This document shows positions 15,148-23,793 of a stretch of DNA of 64,000 nt, one piece after another. Every line of letters starts with the position of its first letter. Positions within the stretch are counted from its first letter, which is position 1. Position numbers and translations under genes: made by a program. The notes under the pieces were generated by a model. It was not told the DNA's origin and did not search any database. It saw only the letters and a program-made list of their open reading frames with translations. Source of the stretch: JAOUEA01 sp963790335 (GTDB taxonomy: Bacteria; Actinomycetota; UBA4738; HRBIN12); the NCBI GenBank assembly GCA_963790335.1, contig CAWBOB010000006.1, positions 1-64,000 of the forward strand. The letters are read 5' to 3'.

Positions 15148-16523
15148 ACCGTTCGTCGCAGGACCCTCGCCGCGCCGACCCAGCCGGGACGCAGTCGCGG
15201 CTCGCGGAGACGGGAGTCCGGGCCGTGATCCTGGGGTTCGTCGATCCCGCGATGATCGTGCGTGCCAAGTGCGTGCCCGTCGATCGGTTCGCCGCGGTCG
15301 CCAGGTCCGGTGTGGGGCTGTCGACGCTGTTCAACGTCGCGATGTCGAACGACCAGTTCGCGTTGCTGCCCGGCTACATCGACGGACCATCGGGGGACCT
15401 CCGGCTCCGGCCCGATCCCGGCGCGACGGAGCCGCTCGCCGCGATGCCCGGGTGGGCCTGGGCGCCCGTCGACCAGTACACGCAGACCGGGGAACCGTAC
15501 CCCGCGTGTCCCCGCGCGTTCACGCGTCGCATGGCGGAGGCCTTCACCCGACGAGGTCTCTCGGTGCAAGCGGTGTTCGAGTTCGAGTTCTCGGTCGGCA
15601 TCCGGAGCGACGACGGCGGGTTCCTTCCGGCGCACCACGGGCCCGGATACAGCGACATCGCGCTCGTCGCCAACCATGACTTCGCGCTCGACCTCATCTC
15701 CACCGTGGAAGCGCAGAGCCTCGACCTGCAACAGTTCCACCCCGAGTACGCCGACGGGCAGTTCGAGATGTCGATCGCCCCTCGCGATCCGGTGGCGGCG
15801 GCCGATGCCGCCATGGTCGTGCGGCAGACCGTCCGCGCCGTCGCGCGGCGACACGGCCTCGTCGTCTCGTTCGCGCCGCAGGTCGGCCCCGACACCGGCA
15901 ACGGAGCGCACGCGCATCTGAGCCTGTGGGACGGAGAGGAGCCCTTGCTCGCCGGCGGTGAGGGCCCGGCCGGCATGCATCGGCGAGGTGAATCGTTCGT
16001 CGCCGGCATGCTGCACGAGCTGCCGGCGATCGTGGCGGTGACGGTGCCGACGTGCCTCGGCTACCTCAGGCTCCAGCCGCATCACTGGTCGGGCGCGATG
16101 CAATGCTGGGGCACGGAGAATCGCGAGGCAGCCGTCAGGTTCGTCGCCGGCACGACGCCCGAGGCGGCCGGCGCGGCGAACGTCGAGATCAAGCCGGTCG
16201 ACGGCACCGCGAACCCCTACCTCGCGATCGGCGCCCTGCTCGCCGCGGCGCTCCACGGGCTCGAGCACGACGATCGGTTGCCGCCCTCGACGGAGGAGGA
16301 CCCGGACGGCCTTCCCGACGAGGTGAAGTCGGCCCGCGGTGTTCGACGTCTCCCAGCGACGCTGCCGGAGGCGGTCGACCGACTCGCCGAGTCAGGGGTG
16401 CTCCGTGAGGCGATGGGAGATTTCCTGTTCGAGACGTTCCTCGCGACCAAGAGAGGCGAGGTCGAGCAGTACGCGGGGCTCGACGACGACGAGTTGATCC
16501 GTCGCCTGCGGTGGCGGTTCTGA
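15144..16523 (+). CDS. Glutamine-synthetase-like ligase (GS-I fold)
   Basis: This is a 459-residue member of the GS catalytic superfamily (ATP-dependent gamma-glutamyl ligases and relatives such as PuuA, IpuC and the GS half of FluG). Metal-binding motifs are visible: VFEFEFSV (E-x-E), QFEMSIAP, and NGAHAHLSLWDG, the counterpart of the GS N-G-x-G-x-H-x-H-x-S motif, with Ala in place of the second Gly. Later, LRLQPHHWSGAMQCWGTENR and NVEIKPVDGTANPYLAIGAL match the substrate and ATP regions. It is more divergent than GlnA and lacks an adenylylation-tyrosine (NLYDLP-type) motif, so it is probably not the housekeeping enzyme. It overlaps rpiR and is followed 33 bases later by a FluG-type amidohydrolase. 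Confidence 0.85.
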   Translation: MNRSSQDPRRADPAGTQSRLAETGVRAVILGFVDPAMIVRAKCVPVDRFAAVARSGVGLSTLFNVAMSNDQFALLPGYIDGPSGDLRLRPDPGATEPLAAMPGWAWAPVDQYTQTGEPYPACPRAFTRRMAEAFTRRGLSVQAVFEFEFSVGIRSDDGGFLPAHHGPGYSDIALVANHDFALDLISTVEAQSLDLQQFHPEYADGQFEMSIAPRDPVAAADAAMVVRQTVRAVARRHGLVVSFAPQVGPDTGNGAHAHLSLWDGEEPLLAGGEGPAGMHRRGESFVAGMLHELPAIVAVTVPTCLGYLRLQPHHWSGAMQCWGTENREAAVRFVAGTTPEAAGAANVEIKPVDGTANPYLAIGALLAAALHGLEHDDRLPPSTEEDPDGLPDEVKSARGVRRLPATLPEAVDRLAESGVLREAMGDFLFETFLATKRGEVEQYAGLDDDELIRRLRWRF

Positions 16524-16556
16524 TCGAGGCTCAGGGCCTCAGGAAGCGAGCGCGAC

Positions 16557-17729
16557 ATGGCACGAGTCGATCTCACGGGCGCCGACGTGGTCGACGCGCA
16601 CTGCCATCCGTTCCGCACGCAGGATCTGCTGGACCGGGAGCCGAGGACGTTCGAGACGAGGTGCATGTTCCTGGGGACGGCGCTGCTGTCCTCCGGTCAC
16701 GCCCACCACGAGGCCGCGGCGCTCGTCGAGGAGCTGACCGAGACCACGATGTTCGGGATCGCCCTGCGCCGGTGGATCGCCCGGCATCTGGGGTGCGAGC
16801 CGACCAAGGAAGCCGTCGTCGCGGCCCGCGACGCCGCCCTGCGCGCAGACCCGCCCGGCTACGTACGAGAGCTGCTCCGATCAGAGAACATCGTGGCCGT
16901 GGTGGCCGACGAGGGCTACCCCCAGCCCACGATCGCACGCGACGAGTTCGAGGCGGCGCTCGGTGGAGTGCCGGTGCATCGGGTGGGGCGGGTCGAGCCG
17001 TGGATCGTGGATGCCCGCGAAGAGGGAACGTTCGACGCCACCGTGCAGCGGTTCGAGGATGCGGTGAGCACCGCTGCCGCGGACCCGCGACTGATCGCCT
17101 ACAAGACGATCATCGCCTACCGCACCGGTCTCGACGTCACCGACCCGACGTCGGGCGAGGCGGCTGCTGCCTACGACCGGTGGCGGGCGGACGAGTGGCG
17201 CGAGACCCGCGAGCACGCGAAACCCGTGCGTGACTTCCTGCTGCAACGGGCGTTCGTGCTCGCCAAGCGCCACGACCGGGTGTTCCACGTGCACGTCGGG
17301 GCCGGTGACCCGGATGTGAACCTGCTGCACGCCAAGCCCCAGGACGCGTTCGCGTTCCTCGTCTCGCACCAGGACATCCCGATCGTGATGATCCACTCGG
17401 GGTGGCCCTGGGTCGCCGAGGCCACGTACCTCGGGACGGTGCTGCCCAACATCTCCTTCGACCTCTCCGAGCTCGTGCCGTGGGGATGGGGCCAGATCGA
17501 TTGGTCGCTCGAGATGCTGCTGGGCGCGGTGCCTGCCGTGAAGATCCTGCACGGGTGCGACGAGTCGTCGGAGCCCGAGATGTTCCCGGTGTCGGCCCGG
17601 CTGGTGCGCGAGGCGCTCGAGCGGGTGCTCGGCACGTTCGTCGATCGCGACTTCCTGTCGGTGACCGATGCGGAGTCGATCGGTCGGGGAGTGCTCGCCG
17701 AGAACGTCCGGAAGCTCCACGGCATCTGA
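16557..17729 (+). CDS. Amidohydrolase (FluG N-terminal-like, Amidohydro_2)
   Basis: This is a 390-residue TIM-barrel metallohydrolase. ATG 16557 gives VDAHCHPF, the H-x-H metal pair of the amidohydrolase superfamily. FHVHVGAGDPD (about residue 240) and IVMIHSGWPW supply further His ligands, and ILHGCDESSEPEMF has the catalytic Asp. NLLHAKPQ... and WSLEMLLGAVPAVKILHG resemble the N-terminal domain of fungal FluG and plant NodGS, where the same fold is fused to a GS domain. Here the GS-like gene lies immediately upstream. The likely role is hydrolysis of a C-N bond in the compound imported by the liv system (inference). Its stop overlaps the next gene as TGATG. Confidence 0.85.
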   Translation: MARVDLTGADVVDAHCHPFRTQDLLDREPRTFETRCMFLGTALLSSGHAHHEAAALVEELTETTMFGIALRRWIARHLGCEPTKEAVVAARDAALRADPPGYVRELLRSENIVAVVADEGYPQPTIARDEFEAALGGVPVHRVGRVEPWIVDAREEGTFDATVQRFEDAVSTAAADPRLIAYKTIIAYRTGLDVTDPTSGEAAAAYDRWRADEWRETREHAKPVRDFLLQRAFVLAKRHDRVFHVHVGAGDPDVNLLHAKPQDAFAFLVSHQDIPIVMIHSGWPWVAEATYLGTVLPNISFDLSELVPWGWGQIDWSLEMLLGAVPAVKILHGCDESSEPEMFPVSARLVREALERVLGTFVDRDFLSVTDAESIGRGVLAENVRKLHGI

Positions 17730-19342
17730 TGGCGAGCTCGTACCACGCGATCGTCGTCGGGGGCGGGCACAACGGGCTCGTCGCGGGCGCCTACCTTTCC
17801 AGGGCGGGCGCTCGCACGGTCGTGCTCGAAGCGCGGAGCAGGACCGGTGGCGCGGTCGACACGAGCGCGCCGTTCCCGAACCACCCGGAGATCCAGGTAT
17901 CCACTTACTCCTACGTGATGTCGCTGATGCCGGCATTCATCATCGAGGAGCTCGGGCTCGCGAACCACGGTTACCGGGTGACGCCGTTCGGGCCCTACTA
18001 CCAGGCCTTTCCCGACGGCCGCTCGATCACGATCTACGGCGACGACGCAGCGAAGACCCACGAGTCCGTCTCTCGCTTCTCGACGAAGGATGCCGACTCG
18101 CTGCCGGAGTACGAAGCCTGGCTCCACGGGGTCACCGAGGTGGTCGGGCCACTGTTGCACCAGGTGCCGCCGAACGTCGGCTCGATGACCATCGGTGACC
18201 TGCTGGCGCAATCGAAAGCCGCCTGGACGATGCGCCGGCTCGGGACCCGTGGCGTCGCCGACGTCACCCGGCTGTTCACGATGAGCCTGTCGGAACTGCT
18301 GGATCGGTGGTTCGAATCCGAGCAGATGAAGACCATCATGATGGTCGACGGATTGATCGGTCAGTGGTCGGGGCCCGACGAGCCGGGCACCGCGTACGTG
18401 CTGCTGCATCATGCGATCGGTGGCGTCGGCGGCGGCGACAGCCATACCGTCAACTGGGGGTTCCCTCAGGGCGGCATGGGATCGGTCGCAGCGTCGATCC
18501 GCGACGCGGCACGATCGTTCGGGTGTGAGATCCGCACCGGCGCGCGGGTGGTCCGCATCCTCGTCGAGCACGGACGAGCGGTGGGCGTCGCGCTCGACAC
18601 CGGCGAAGAGCTGCGAGCGCCGGTCGTCGTGAGCTGCGTGCATCCGAAGGTGGCGTTCCTCGATCTGGTCGAGCGCGACGAGCTTCCTTCCGACTTCGTC
18701 TTCGACATCGAGCGATGGAAGACGCGGTCGGGCGTCGTGAAGATCAACGTGGCGATGAGCGAGCTGCCCGACTTCGTCGCGGACCCGGGCACCGAGCTGC
18801 AGGCCCATCACGCGGGGTCGGTCGAGCTCTGCCTGTCACGCGAGTACGCCGAGCGAGCGTTCCAGGACGCGCATCTCGAGCATCGGGCGGCGACGGCGCC
18901 GTTCGTCGACGGGGCGATCCCCACGACGATCGACACCGAGCTCGCGCCCGAGGGGGTGCACGTGTTCTCGATGTTCAGCCAGTGGGTGCCCCACGAGTGG
19001 AGCGAGCAGCCTCACCGCGACGAGCTCGAGGCCTACGCCGACCGTTGCATCGACGGCTACACGCAGCTCGCTCCGAACTTCCGCGATGCGGTGATCGATC
19101 GCCAGATCATCGGTCCCTACGACATGGAGCAGGAGCTCGGGCTGATCGGAGGCAACATCTTCCACGGGGAGCTCACGGTCGATCAGCTCTTCCACATGCG
19201 GCCTTCGCCGGGCTATGCGGATTACCGGACGCCCATCCGTGGTCTCTACCACGGATCGTCGGCAACCCATGCGGGCGGCGGTGTCAACGGCGTGCCCGGC
19301 TGGCAGGCGTTCCGCGCCGCCCGCACGGACCAGCGACGCTGA
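17729..19342 (+). CDS. FAD-dependent oxidoreductase (phytoene desaturase/amine-oxidase-like)
   Basis: This is a 537-residue flavoprotein starting at ATG 17729, overlapping the amidohydrolase stop. The dinucleotide-binding motif AIVVGGGHNGLVAGAYLSRA is followed by VVLEARSRTGGAVDT (the E that binds the ADP ribose, then GG). QGGMGSVAASIRDAARSFGC...IRTGARVVRILVEHGRAVGV is the second conserved block of the phytoene dehydrogenase-like (COG1233) family. The C-terminus has GGNIFHGELTVDQLFHMRPS and ATHAGGGVNGVPGWQAFRAA, the FAD-closing motif. COG1233 members in catabolic operons act on diverse compounds, so a carotenoid role is not implied. There are no other carotenoid genes here. It is probably an oxidase or dehydrogenase of the same pathway as the GS and amidohydrolase. 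Confidence 0.85.
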   Translation: MASSYHAIVVGGGHNGLVAGAYLSRAGARTVVLEARSRTGGAVDTSAPFPNHPEIQVSTYSYVMSLMPAFIIEELGLANHGYRVTPFGPYYQAFPDGRSITIYGDDAAKTHESVSRFSTKDADSLPEYEAWLHGVTEVVGPLLHQVPPNVGSMTIGDLLAQSKAAWTMRRLGTRGVADVTRLFTMSLSELLDRWFESEQMKTIMMVDGLIGQWSGPDEPGTAYVLLHHAIGGVGGGDSHTVNWGFPQGGMGSVAASIRDAARSFGCEIRTGARVVRILVEHGRAVGVALDTGEELRAPVVVSCVHPKVAFLDLVERDELPSDFVFDIERWKTRSGVVKINVAMSELPDFVADPGTELQAHHAGSVELCLSREYAERAFQDAHLEHRAATAPFVDGAIPTTIDTELAPEGVHVFSMFSQWVPHEWSEQPHRDELEAYADRCIDGYTQLAPNFRDAVIDRQIIGPYDMEQELGLIGGNIFHGELTVDQLFHMRPSPGYADYRTPIRGLYHGSSATHAGGGVNGVPGWQAFRAARTDQRR

Positions 19343-19348
19343 CCGACG

Positions 19349-20239
19349 TCAGCGGGGCTGCCAGTCCGGGAAGAAGTCGATGCGACCGAACGTCTTCTGG
19401 ACCCGGACCGACCCATCGCGTCGCATGACCCAGACGCCGATGCGGCCATCGTTCCCGAGGCGGCTGAACGCGATCCGCCGTCCGTTGGGTGAGAAGGCGG
19501 GCGCGAACTCGTCCTGCTCGGTGTCGGTGAGCCGGGTCTCGTTCCGACCGTCCGCATCCATCAACCAGATGTTGCCGCTCCTCGAGAAGACGATGTGCGT
19601 GCCGTCGGGCGACCAATCCGGTCGCTCGTCCGCACGCCGGCCGCTCGTGAGTCGCAGGCGACCCGAACCGTCGGCGTGCATCACCCAGATGTCGTCGACC
19701 GCAGCCCGATCGCTCGTGAACACGATGGACCCGCCGTCGGGCGACCACTCGGGGAACGCGTCGAAGGCCGTGGTCGTGGTGAGACGGGTCCGGTTCGATC
19801 CGTCGGCGTCCATGACCCAGACGTCCTGGAACGTATCGGCGGCGTTCGAGGTGTACGCGATGCGAGTGCCGTCGGGAGACCAGGCCGGCCAGGTCTCCTG
19901 AGCGCCGGGGGTGGATGTGAGCCGCGTCCTGTCGGCACCGTCGGCGTCCATCACCCAGAGGTCGCAGTTGAACGATCCGCCGGCGGTGCAGCGCACGAAC
20001 GCGACCCGCGTTCCGGAAGCGTTCCAGTCGGGCATCGACTCGTTCACGTTCGGCGTGTGGGTGAGCCGGTTCGTGCCGGTCACCCCCGCGCGGACCACCC
20101 AGATGTCGGTCTGCCCGTTCGTGTTGCGACCGAACGCGATGTCGCCGTTCCTGCCCGGGAACGCCGCGTTCGCGATCGGGCCCGGCCCGAACAGGCAAGC
20201 GCTGATGACGGACCAGACGATCACCGAGCTCCGGCGCAC
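19349..20239 (-). CDS. Secreted TolB-like beta-propeller protein
   Basis: This is a 296-residue protein from ATG 20239 with a Sec signal peptide (SSVIVWSVISACLFGPGPIA, then NAAFPG). It consists almost entirely of PD40/WD40-like repeats of the kind WSPDGTRIAYTS...DVWVMDADGSNRTRLT, of which about six copies are seen. This makes a TolB-type six-bladed propeller, used for protein or ligand binding outside the membrane. No catalytic domain is attached. It is convergent with the oxidoreductase gene (6 bases between stops) and may be transcribed independently. Confidence 0.85.
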   Translation of the reverse strand: MRRSSVIVWSVISACLFGPGPIANAAFPGRNGDIAFGRNTNGQTDIWVVRAGVTGTNRLTHTPNVNESMPDWNASGTRVAFVRCTAGGSFNCDLWVMDADGADRTRLTSTPGAQETWPAWSPDGTRIAYTSNAADTFQDVWVMDADGSNRTRLTTTTAFDAFPEWSPDGGSIVFTSDRAAVDDIWVMHADGSGRLRLTSGRRADERPDWSPDGTHIVFSRSGNIWLMDADGRNETRLTDTEQDEFAPAFSPNGRRIAFSRLGNDGRIGVWVMRRDGSVRVQKTFGRIDFFPDWQPR

Positions 20240-20281
20240 GATCGCTCCTTCCGGGTAGACCGGGCTATCGTACGTCCCCGA

Positions 20282-20563
20282 TCACGAGCACCACATGGCG
20301 TCGTCGTTGACGGGCACGTCGTCGATCAGGGTTGCATCGAGCTGCGATGACCAGACGTGAGATGCGAGCCAGCAACCCGTGCCGACGATCAGCGCTCCGG
20401 GCGCCCCCAGGCCGAGGACGAACCACGCCGAGGTGATCCAGCCGCTCGTCGCGAACGGGTGCACCGCCGCGGAGAAGAGGAATCCGGCACATCCGGCGAG
20501 CAGGAGCCCTCCGACGGCCCACGCGGCGAGCGCGGCCACGATGGCGATGCAGCGTCGGAACAT
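20282..20563 (-). CDS. Small membrane protein, two helices
   Basis: This is a 93-residue protein from ATG 20563 (an in-frame ATG 11 codons earlier, 20596, is less likely because it adds a basic stretch before the helix). Two hydrophobic segments are clear: CIAIVAALAAWAVGGLLLAG and ITSAWFVLGLGAPGALIVGT. A short acidic tail (DDVPVNDDAMWCS) follows. CAG after the first helix resembles a lipobox (L-L-A-G-C), so a lipoprotein is an alternative. No family is recognised. Confidence 0.5.
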   Translation of the reverse strand: MFRRCIAIVAALAAWAVGGLLLAGCAGFLFSAAVHPFATSGWITSAWFVLGLGAPGALIVGTGCWLASHVWSSQLDATLIDDVPVNDDAMWCS

Positions 20564-20705
20564 GCTCCGTATGTTCCCGAGACGGCACCGCGCCACGCCG
20601 GCCGAACGTCTCGTCTCCGGGCTCGCACGTCGTAGAGCGATGGGCTGGCCGGACCGCCGGTCCCTGGACCACCCGCCTCAGGTCTGCGGCAGTCGCGACC
20701 GCCGC

Positions 20706-21167
20706 TCACTTGTCGTGGCCGTGCCCTTTGCCCTTGTCCTTACCGTTCCCCTTGCCGTTCCCGTTGCTGTGCTCCTCGCCCTCGCCGTCACCCTCCTCGT
20801 CTTCCCAGGATCCGGGATCGAAGCTCGGGCTGACGGTCGGGCTCGGGACGACGCTCGGATCCGGGAGCAGCGAGAGCTGCACGGCGGCCTCCCGAGCGGC
20901 TGCCAGGATGCTGTCGGCCCGCGCCGGATCGATCAGTCCCTCGTCGCGCAGTCGCACGGTGTCGCGCTCGAGGCCGCGCAAGGCTCGTCTCGCCGTCCGC
21001 ACGTCTTCGGCGTCGACCGCGGCACGCACGTCGTCGAGCTGCATGCGCATCTGGCGGGCGGCCGAGGGTGCGATCACCTCGCCCGGGTCAGCACACGCCG
21101 ACGCGAGGGCCACCACGGTGACGAGCACGAAGAGGGCGGCGCGACCGAGGAACCGTCGGCGTATCAC
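20706..21167 (-). CDS. Lipoprotein with helical core and Gly/Lys/His-rich tail
   Basis: This is a 153-residue lipoprotein whose GTG start (21167) overlaps the kinase stop as GTGA. The signal peptide VIRRRFLGRAALFVLVTVVA followed by LASACA has a lipobox ending at Cys25. The mature part is helical and Arg/Asp/Ala-rich (RMQLDDVRAAVDAEDVRTAR, with RALRGLERDTVRLRDEGLID). It then has a Pro/Ser linker, an acidic block and a low-complexity tail of alternating Gly, Lys, Asn, Asp and His (NGKGNGKDKGKGHGHDK). A His-rich end could bind metal. Translational coupling to the Ser/Thr kinase suggests a shared role, perhaps as extracytoplasmic partner; this is inference. Confidence 0.7.
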   Translation of the reverse strand: MIRRRFLGRAALFVLVTVVALASACADPGEVIAPSAARQMRMQLDDVRAAVDAEDVRTARRALRGLERDTVRLRDEGLIDPARADSILAAAREAAVQLSLLPDPSVVPSPTVSPSFDPGSWEDEEGDGEGEEHSNGNGKGNGKDKGKGHGHDK

Positions 21168-22398
21168 GGCGAGATGGCCTCCTCGAGGCGGTCGAGCGCT
21201 TCCTCCAGTGGAGCAGGCACGTCGGCTATCCGGGTGGTCGCCGAGCTCACCGTTCGGTCGGACCGCGGTGTCCGGGGATCGTCGCCCGGGAGCAGCGCGA
21301 AGACCGCGATCGTCAGCACCACGATCGTGAGGACCGCGGCGCCCAGCACGACGCCGAGCACCGTGCGCGGCTGCCAGCGGGGGCTGTCCACGCGGTCGGG
21401 CGAAGGGTCGTCGGCCGGGGGGATCGGCGTATCGAGCGAGCGCTCCATCCGGTGGCGATCCGGGTCCGCTCAGCCGATCCCCCACTGCAGGCAGCGGGAG
21501 CGTTGCCGTGGCAGGTTCCATGCGTTGGGTCGAGGATCGATCGATCGGCTGCGTCTCGGCGACATCGACCTCGGGCGCATGTCGGGCCACCGCGTCGCCC
21601 ATCTCCTGCGCGGAGCTGAACCGATCGAGGGGATCGAGCGACATCGCTCGTTCCACGAGCTCGGCGAACGGACGCACCGTGTCCGGCAGCACCGAGGTCA
21701 ACGCCTCGTGGTCGCCTTCGCGGACCCGCATCGCCACCGCGACGGGATGCTCGTCGTCGAACGGTCTACGACCCGTGAGGGCCTCGTACATCAGCACGCC
21801 CACGGAGTACAGATCGCTCCGTACGGTCGCGGGTTCACCCGTCACGCGCTCGGGGGCCATGTAGCCGGGGCTGCCGAGGACATCGTTCGTGGCGGTCAGC
21901 GCCAGGTCGGAGTCCACCACCTTCGCGATGCCGAAGTCGGCGACCTTCCAGTCGCCCTGGGCCGTCGACAGCACGTTGCTCGGCTTCACGTCGCGATGGA
22001 TCAGGCCGATGCGGTGCGCGGCGCCGAGCCCCTCGAGCACCTGGCAGGCCATCGTGCGGACGGCGTGCGACGCTCATCGCACCTCCCTCGAGCTCGTCGG
22101 CGAGGCTCCTCCCTTCGAGGAGCTCCATCACGATGAAGGGGTGTCCGCCGTCGACGCCACTGTCGAAGACGGTGACGACGTTCGGGTGGATCACCTGAGC
22201 GGCTGCCCGAGCCTCGGCTTCGACTCGCGTGCGCATCGCCGGATGATGGGCCACGTCTCCGCGGAGTCGTTTCAGCGCGACCTCACGCTGGAGCTGGTGG
22301 TCCCATGCGGCGTAGACCTCGCCCATGCCCCCACGGCCGATCACCCGGCGCAGCATGTAGCGATCAGCGATCATCGGAGACGAGTGTTCAGCATCCAT
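21164..22398 (-). CDS. Membrane-anchored Ser/Thr protein kinase (PknB-like), two frameshifts
   Basis: The Hanks-type kinase starts at ATG 22398. The glycine loop is VIGRGGMGEVYAAW, the ATP lysine K43 is in VALKRL, and HPFIVMELLEGRSL forms the hinge. After an indel near 22070 the frame continues through RIGLIHRDVKPSNVL (catalytic loop HRDxKxxN), VADFGIAKVV (DFG), GSPGYMAPERV and DLYSVGVLMYEALTG. A second indel near 21480 joins it to the C-terminal part: RTVLGVVLGAAVLTIVVLTI is a single membrane helix, followed by about 45 extracytoplasmic residues ending EEALDRLEEAISP. All catalytic residues are intact, so the shifts are probably sequence errors. There are no PASTA repeats. The next gene, a lipoprotein, overlaps its stop. 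Confidence 0.85.
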
Positions 22399-22531
22399 GG
22401 GTGACGCGGACTTTCCCTCCGGAGCCGAGACCCACTCAGCCCTCCTCGTGGGCGATATCCTGCCTGCACCCTCGATGCGATGTTCGGCGCCTCGCGCGTG
22501 AACCTGAAGCTCGGGAGCGCCGCACCGACGC

Positions 22532-22795
22532 TCAGCCGCGACGCGGCCGGAGGCTGGCGGGCGGTATCGGTCCGGGGGGCGGGGGATCGGGGGCCGGGGG
22601 CGGCTCGACCCCCGCGGCCTCGAGCTTGCGGGCACGGCGCCATGCCCACCAGCCGTACCCACCTGCGGCCCCGGCGAGCGCGAGGTAGGACGCGATGCGG
22701 ATCAGCCAAGGCGCGAGCTTCGCGGCCAGCAGGGCCGTCAGCGCACCCTTGGCCGGTTCGACGTCGTCGTCGCGATCGCGCTCGGCGCGGGTCAG
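22532..22795 (-). CDS. Possible small membrane protein downstream of the protease
   Basis: This is an 87-residue frame with a charged N-terminus (TRAERDRDDDVEPAKG), one membrane helix (WLIRIASYLALAGAAGGYGW) and a proline-rich C-terminus (PPPAPDPPPPGPIPPA). No ATG, GTG or TTG is available at the right place. The only start-like codon, CTG at 22795, overlaps the protease stop as CTGA. The composition (helix plus Pro tail) looks like a real protein, but initiation is uncertain, and a base error in an ATG or GTG is possible. No family is recognised. Confidence 0.35.
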   Translation of the reverse strand: MTRAERDRDDDVEPAKGALTALLAAKLAPWLIRIASYLALAGAAGGYGWWAWRRARKLEAAGVEPPPAPDPPPPGPIPPASLRPRRG

Positions 22796-23673
22796 AGCCG
22801 GACCACCTCGATGTCGTTGCGTGCGCTCACCGGCACGTGGCCGAAGATCCAGCGGAGCACCGCTCGCCGGTCCGTGCGGTAGGCGAAGTCGACCCCTCGG
22901 CATGTCGGGCTCAGCCCGAACGACGTCACACCGACGATCGTGTTCGAGTCGAACCCACCGTAGAAGACGGGGCCACCCGAGTCGCCGAAGCAGGTGCCGC
23001 CCTTGCCTCCGCCGGGGTTGGCGGTGGTCTGCAGGTTGAAGCCGCTGGTGAGCGCGTTGTGCAGGTTGACGAGCCTGGTGCGCGCCATCAGGCGCGACCG
23101 GAACGACAGCGTGAACGCCGGGTTGGTCCTGCTGAGGCCGTAGCCACTGACGGTGAAGGTGACGTCCTTCTTCGCGAGCCGATCCGCGAGCCGGTCGAGC
23201 GATCCGGGCGACGCGAGCTTCGCGTACTCCGGCAAGTCGATCGGGTCGTCGAGGATCACGAGCCCTACGTCCCTCGTGTTCGGGAAACCCACGAAGTCGT
23301 GGAACCCGTAGTTGTAGAGCTCGCTCGACGTGGTGCAGAGGGCTGCGGTTCCCGGTGCGCACGACCCTGGATAGCCCGTGACCGGGTCGATGCCGGTCTC
23401 CTCGTCGAAGTGGGCCCCGGCATCCTGCTGGAAGTACGCACGAGCCGACCCCACACCCTCCGTGCAGTGCCCGGCGGTCAGCAAGACGATCGGCGTGAGC
23501 AGGGAGCCCGTACAGCGATGGCTGAACGCACCCTCGTCGTCGTAGAACACCACGAGTCCCACGAACGGATGCTGGACGTCGGCAACGTAGTTGCCGGTGA
23601 TCGAGGTTGCCGGCCCGCCGAGCAACGTCACGGCGGCGAGGGCGGATACGGCCAGGAACGCTGCTCTTCGCAT
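22792..23673 (-). CDS. Secreted trypsin-like serine protease (S1)
   Basis: This is a 293-residue S1-family peptidase. The signal peptide MRRAAFLAVSALAAVTLLGG is followed by PATSITGNYVADVQHPFVGL, which marks the mature N-terminus. The catalytic triad is visible: His in LLTAGHCTEG, Asp in the NTRDVGLVIL segment, and Ser in GGTCFGDSGGPVFYGG. Cysteines in HRCTGSLL and AGHC would form the usual disulfide. The protein would be active outside the cell. ATG 23673 is taken, with an alternative ATG one codon upstream (23676). It is divergent from the lipoprotein beta-propeller gene. Confidence 0.9.
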   Translation of the reverse strand: MRRAAFLAVSALAAVTLLGGPATSITGNYVADVQHPFVGLVVFYDDEGAFSHRCTGSLLTPIVLLTAGHCTEGVGSARAYFQQDAGAHFDEETGIDPVTGYPGSCAPGTAALCTTSSELYNYGFHDFVGFPNTRDVGLVILDDPIDLPEYAKLASPGSLDRLADRLAKKDVTFTVSGYGLSRTNPAFTLSFRSRLMARTRLVNLHNALTSGFNLQTTANPGGGKGGTCFGDSGGPVFYGGFDSNTIVGVTSFGLSPTCRGVDFAYRTDRRAVLRWIFGHVPVSARNDIEVVRL

Positions 23674-23793
23674 CACGGAGGTCTCCCTTCGAACGGCGCC
23701 GGCGCTCGGCTCGTGCCCGGCGTCGGCTGAACCCTACCCTGGGCTCGCGACCAGAAACCTCGCCGGCGGGGTGTAGCGTTGCGGCGGAGACCG

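Noticed and set aside
17729..19342. Carotenoid biosynthesis (phytoene desaturase) cluster
   Set aside because: No crtB, crtE or related gene is nearby. The COG1233-type oxidoreductase lies in a GS-amidohydrolase operon, so a carotenoid role is not supported.
21164..22398. Kinase taken as a pseudogene because of two frameshifts
   Set aside because: All kinase motifs are intact on each side of the shifts, and similar indels occur in essential genes nearby, so sequence error is more likely.
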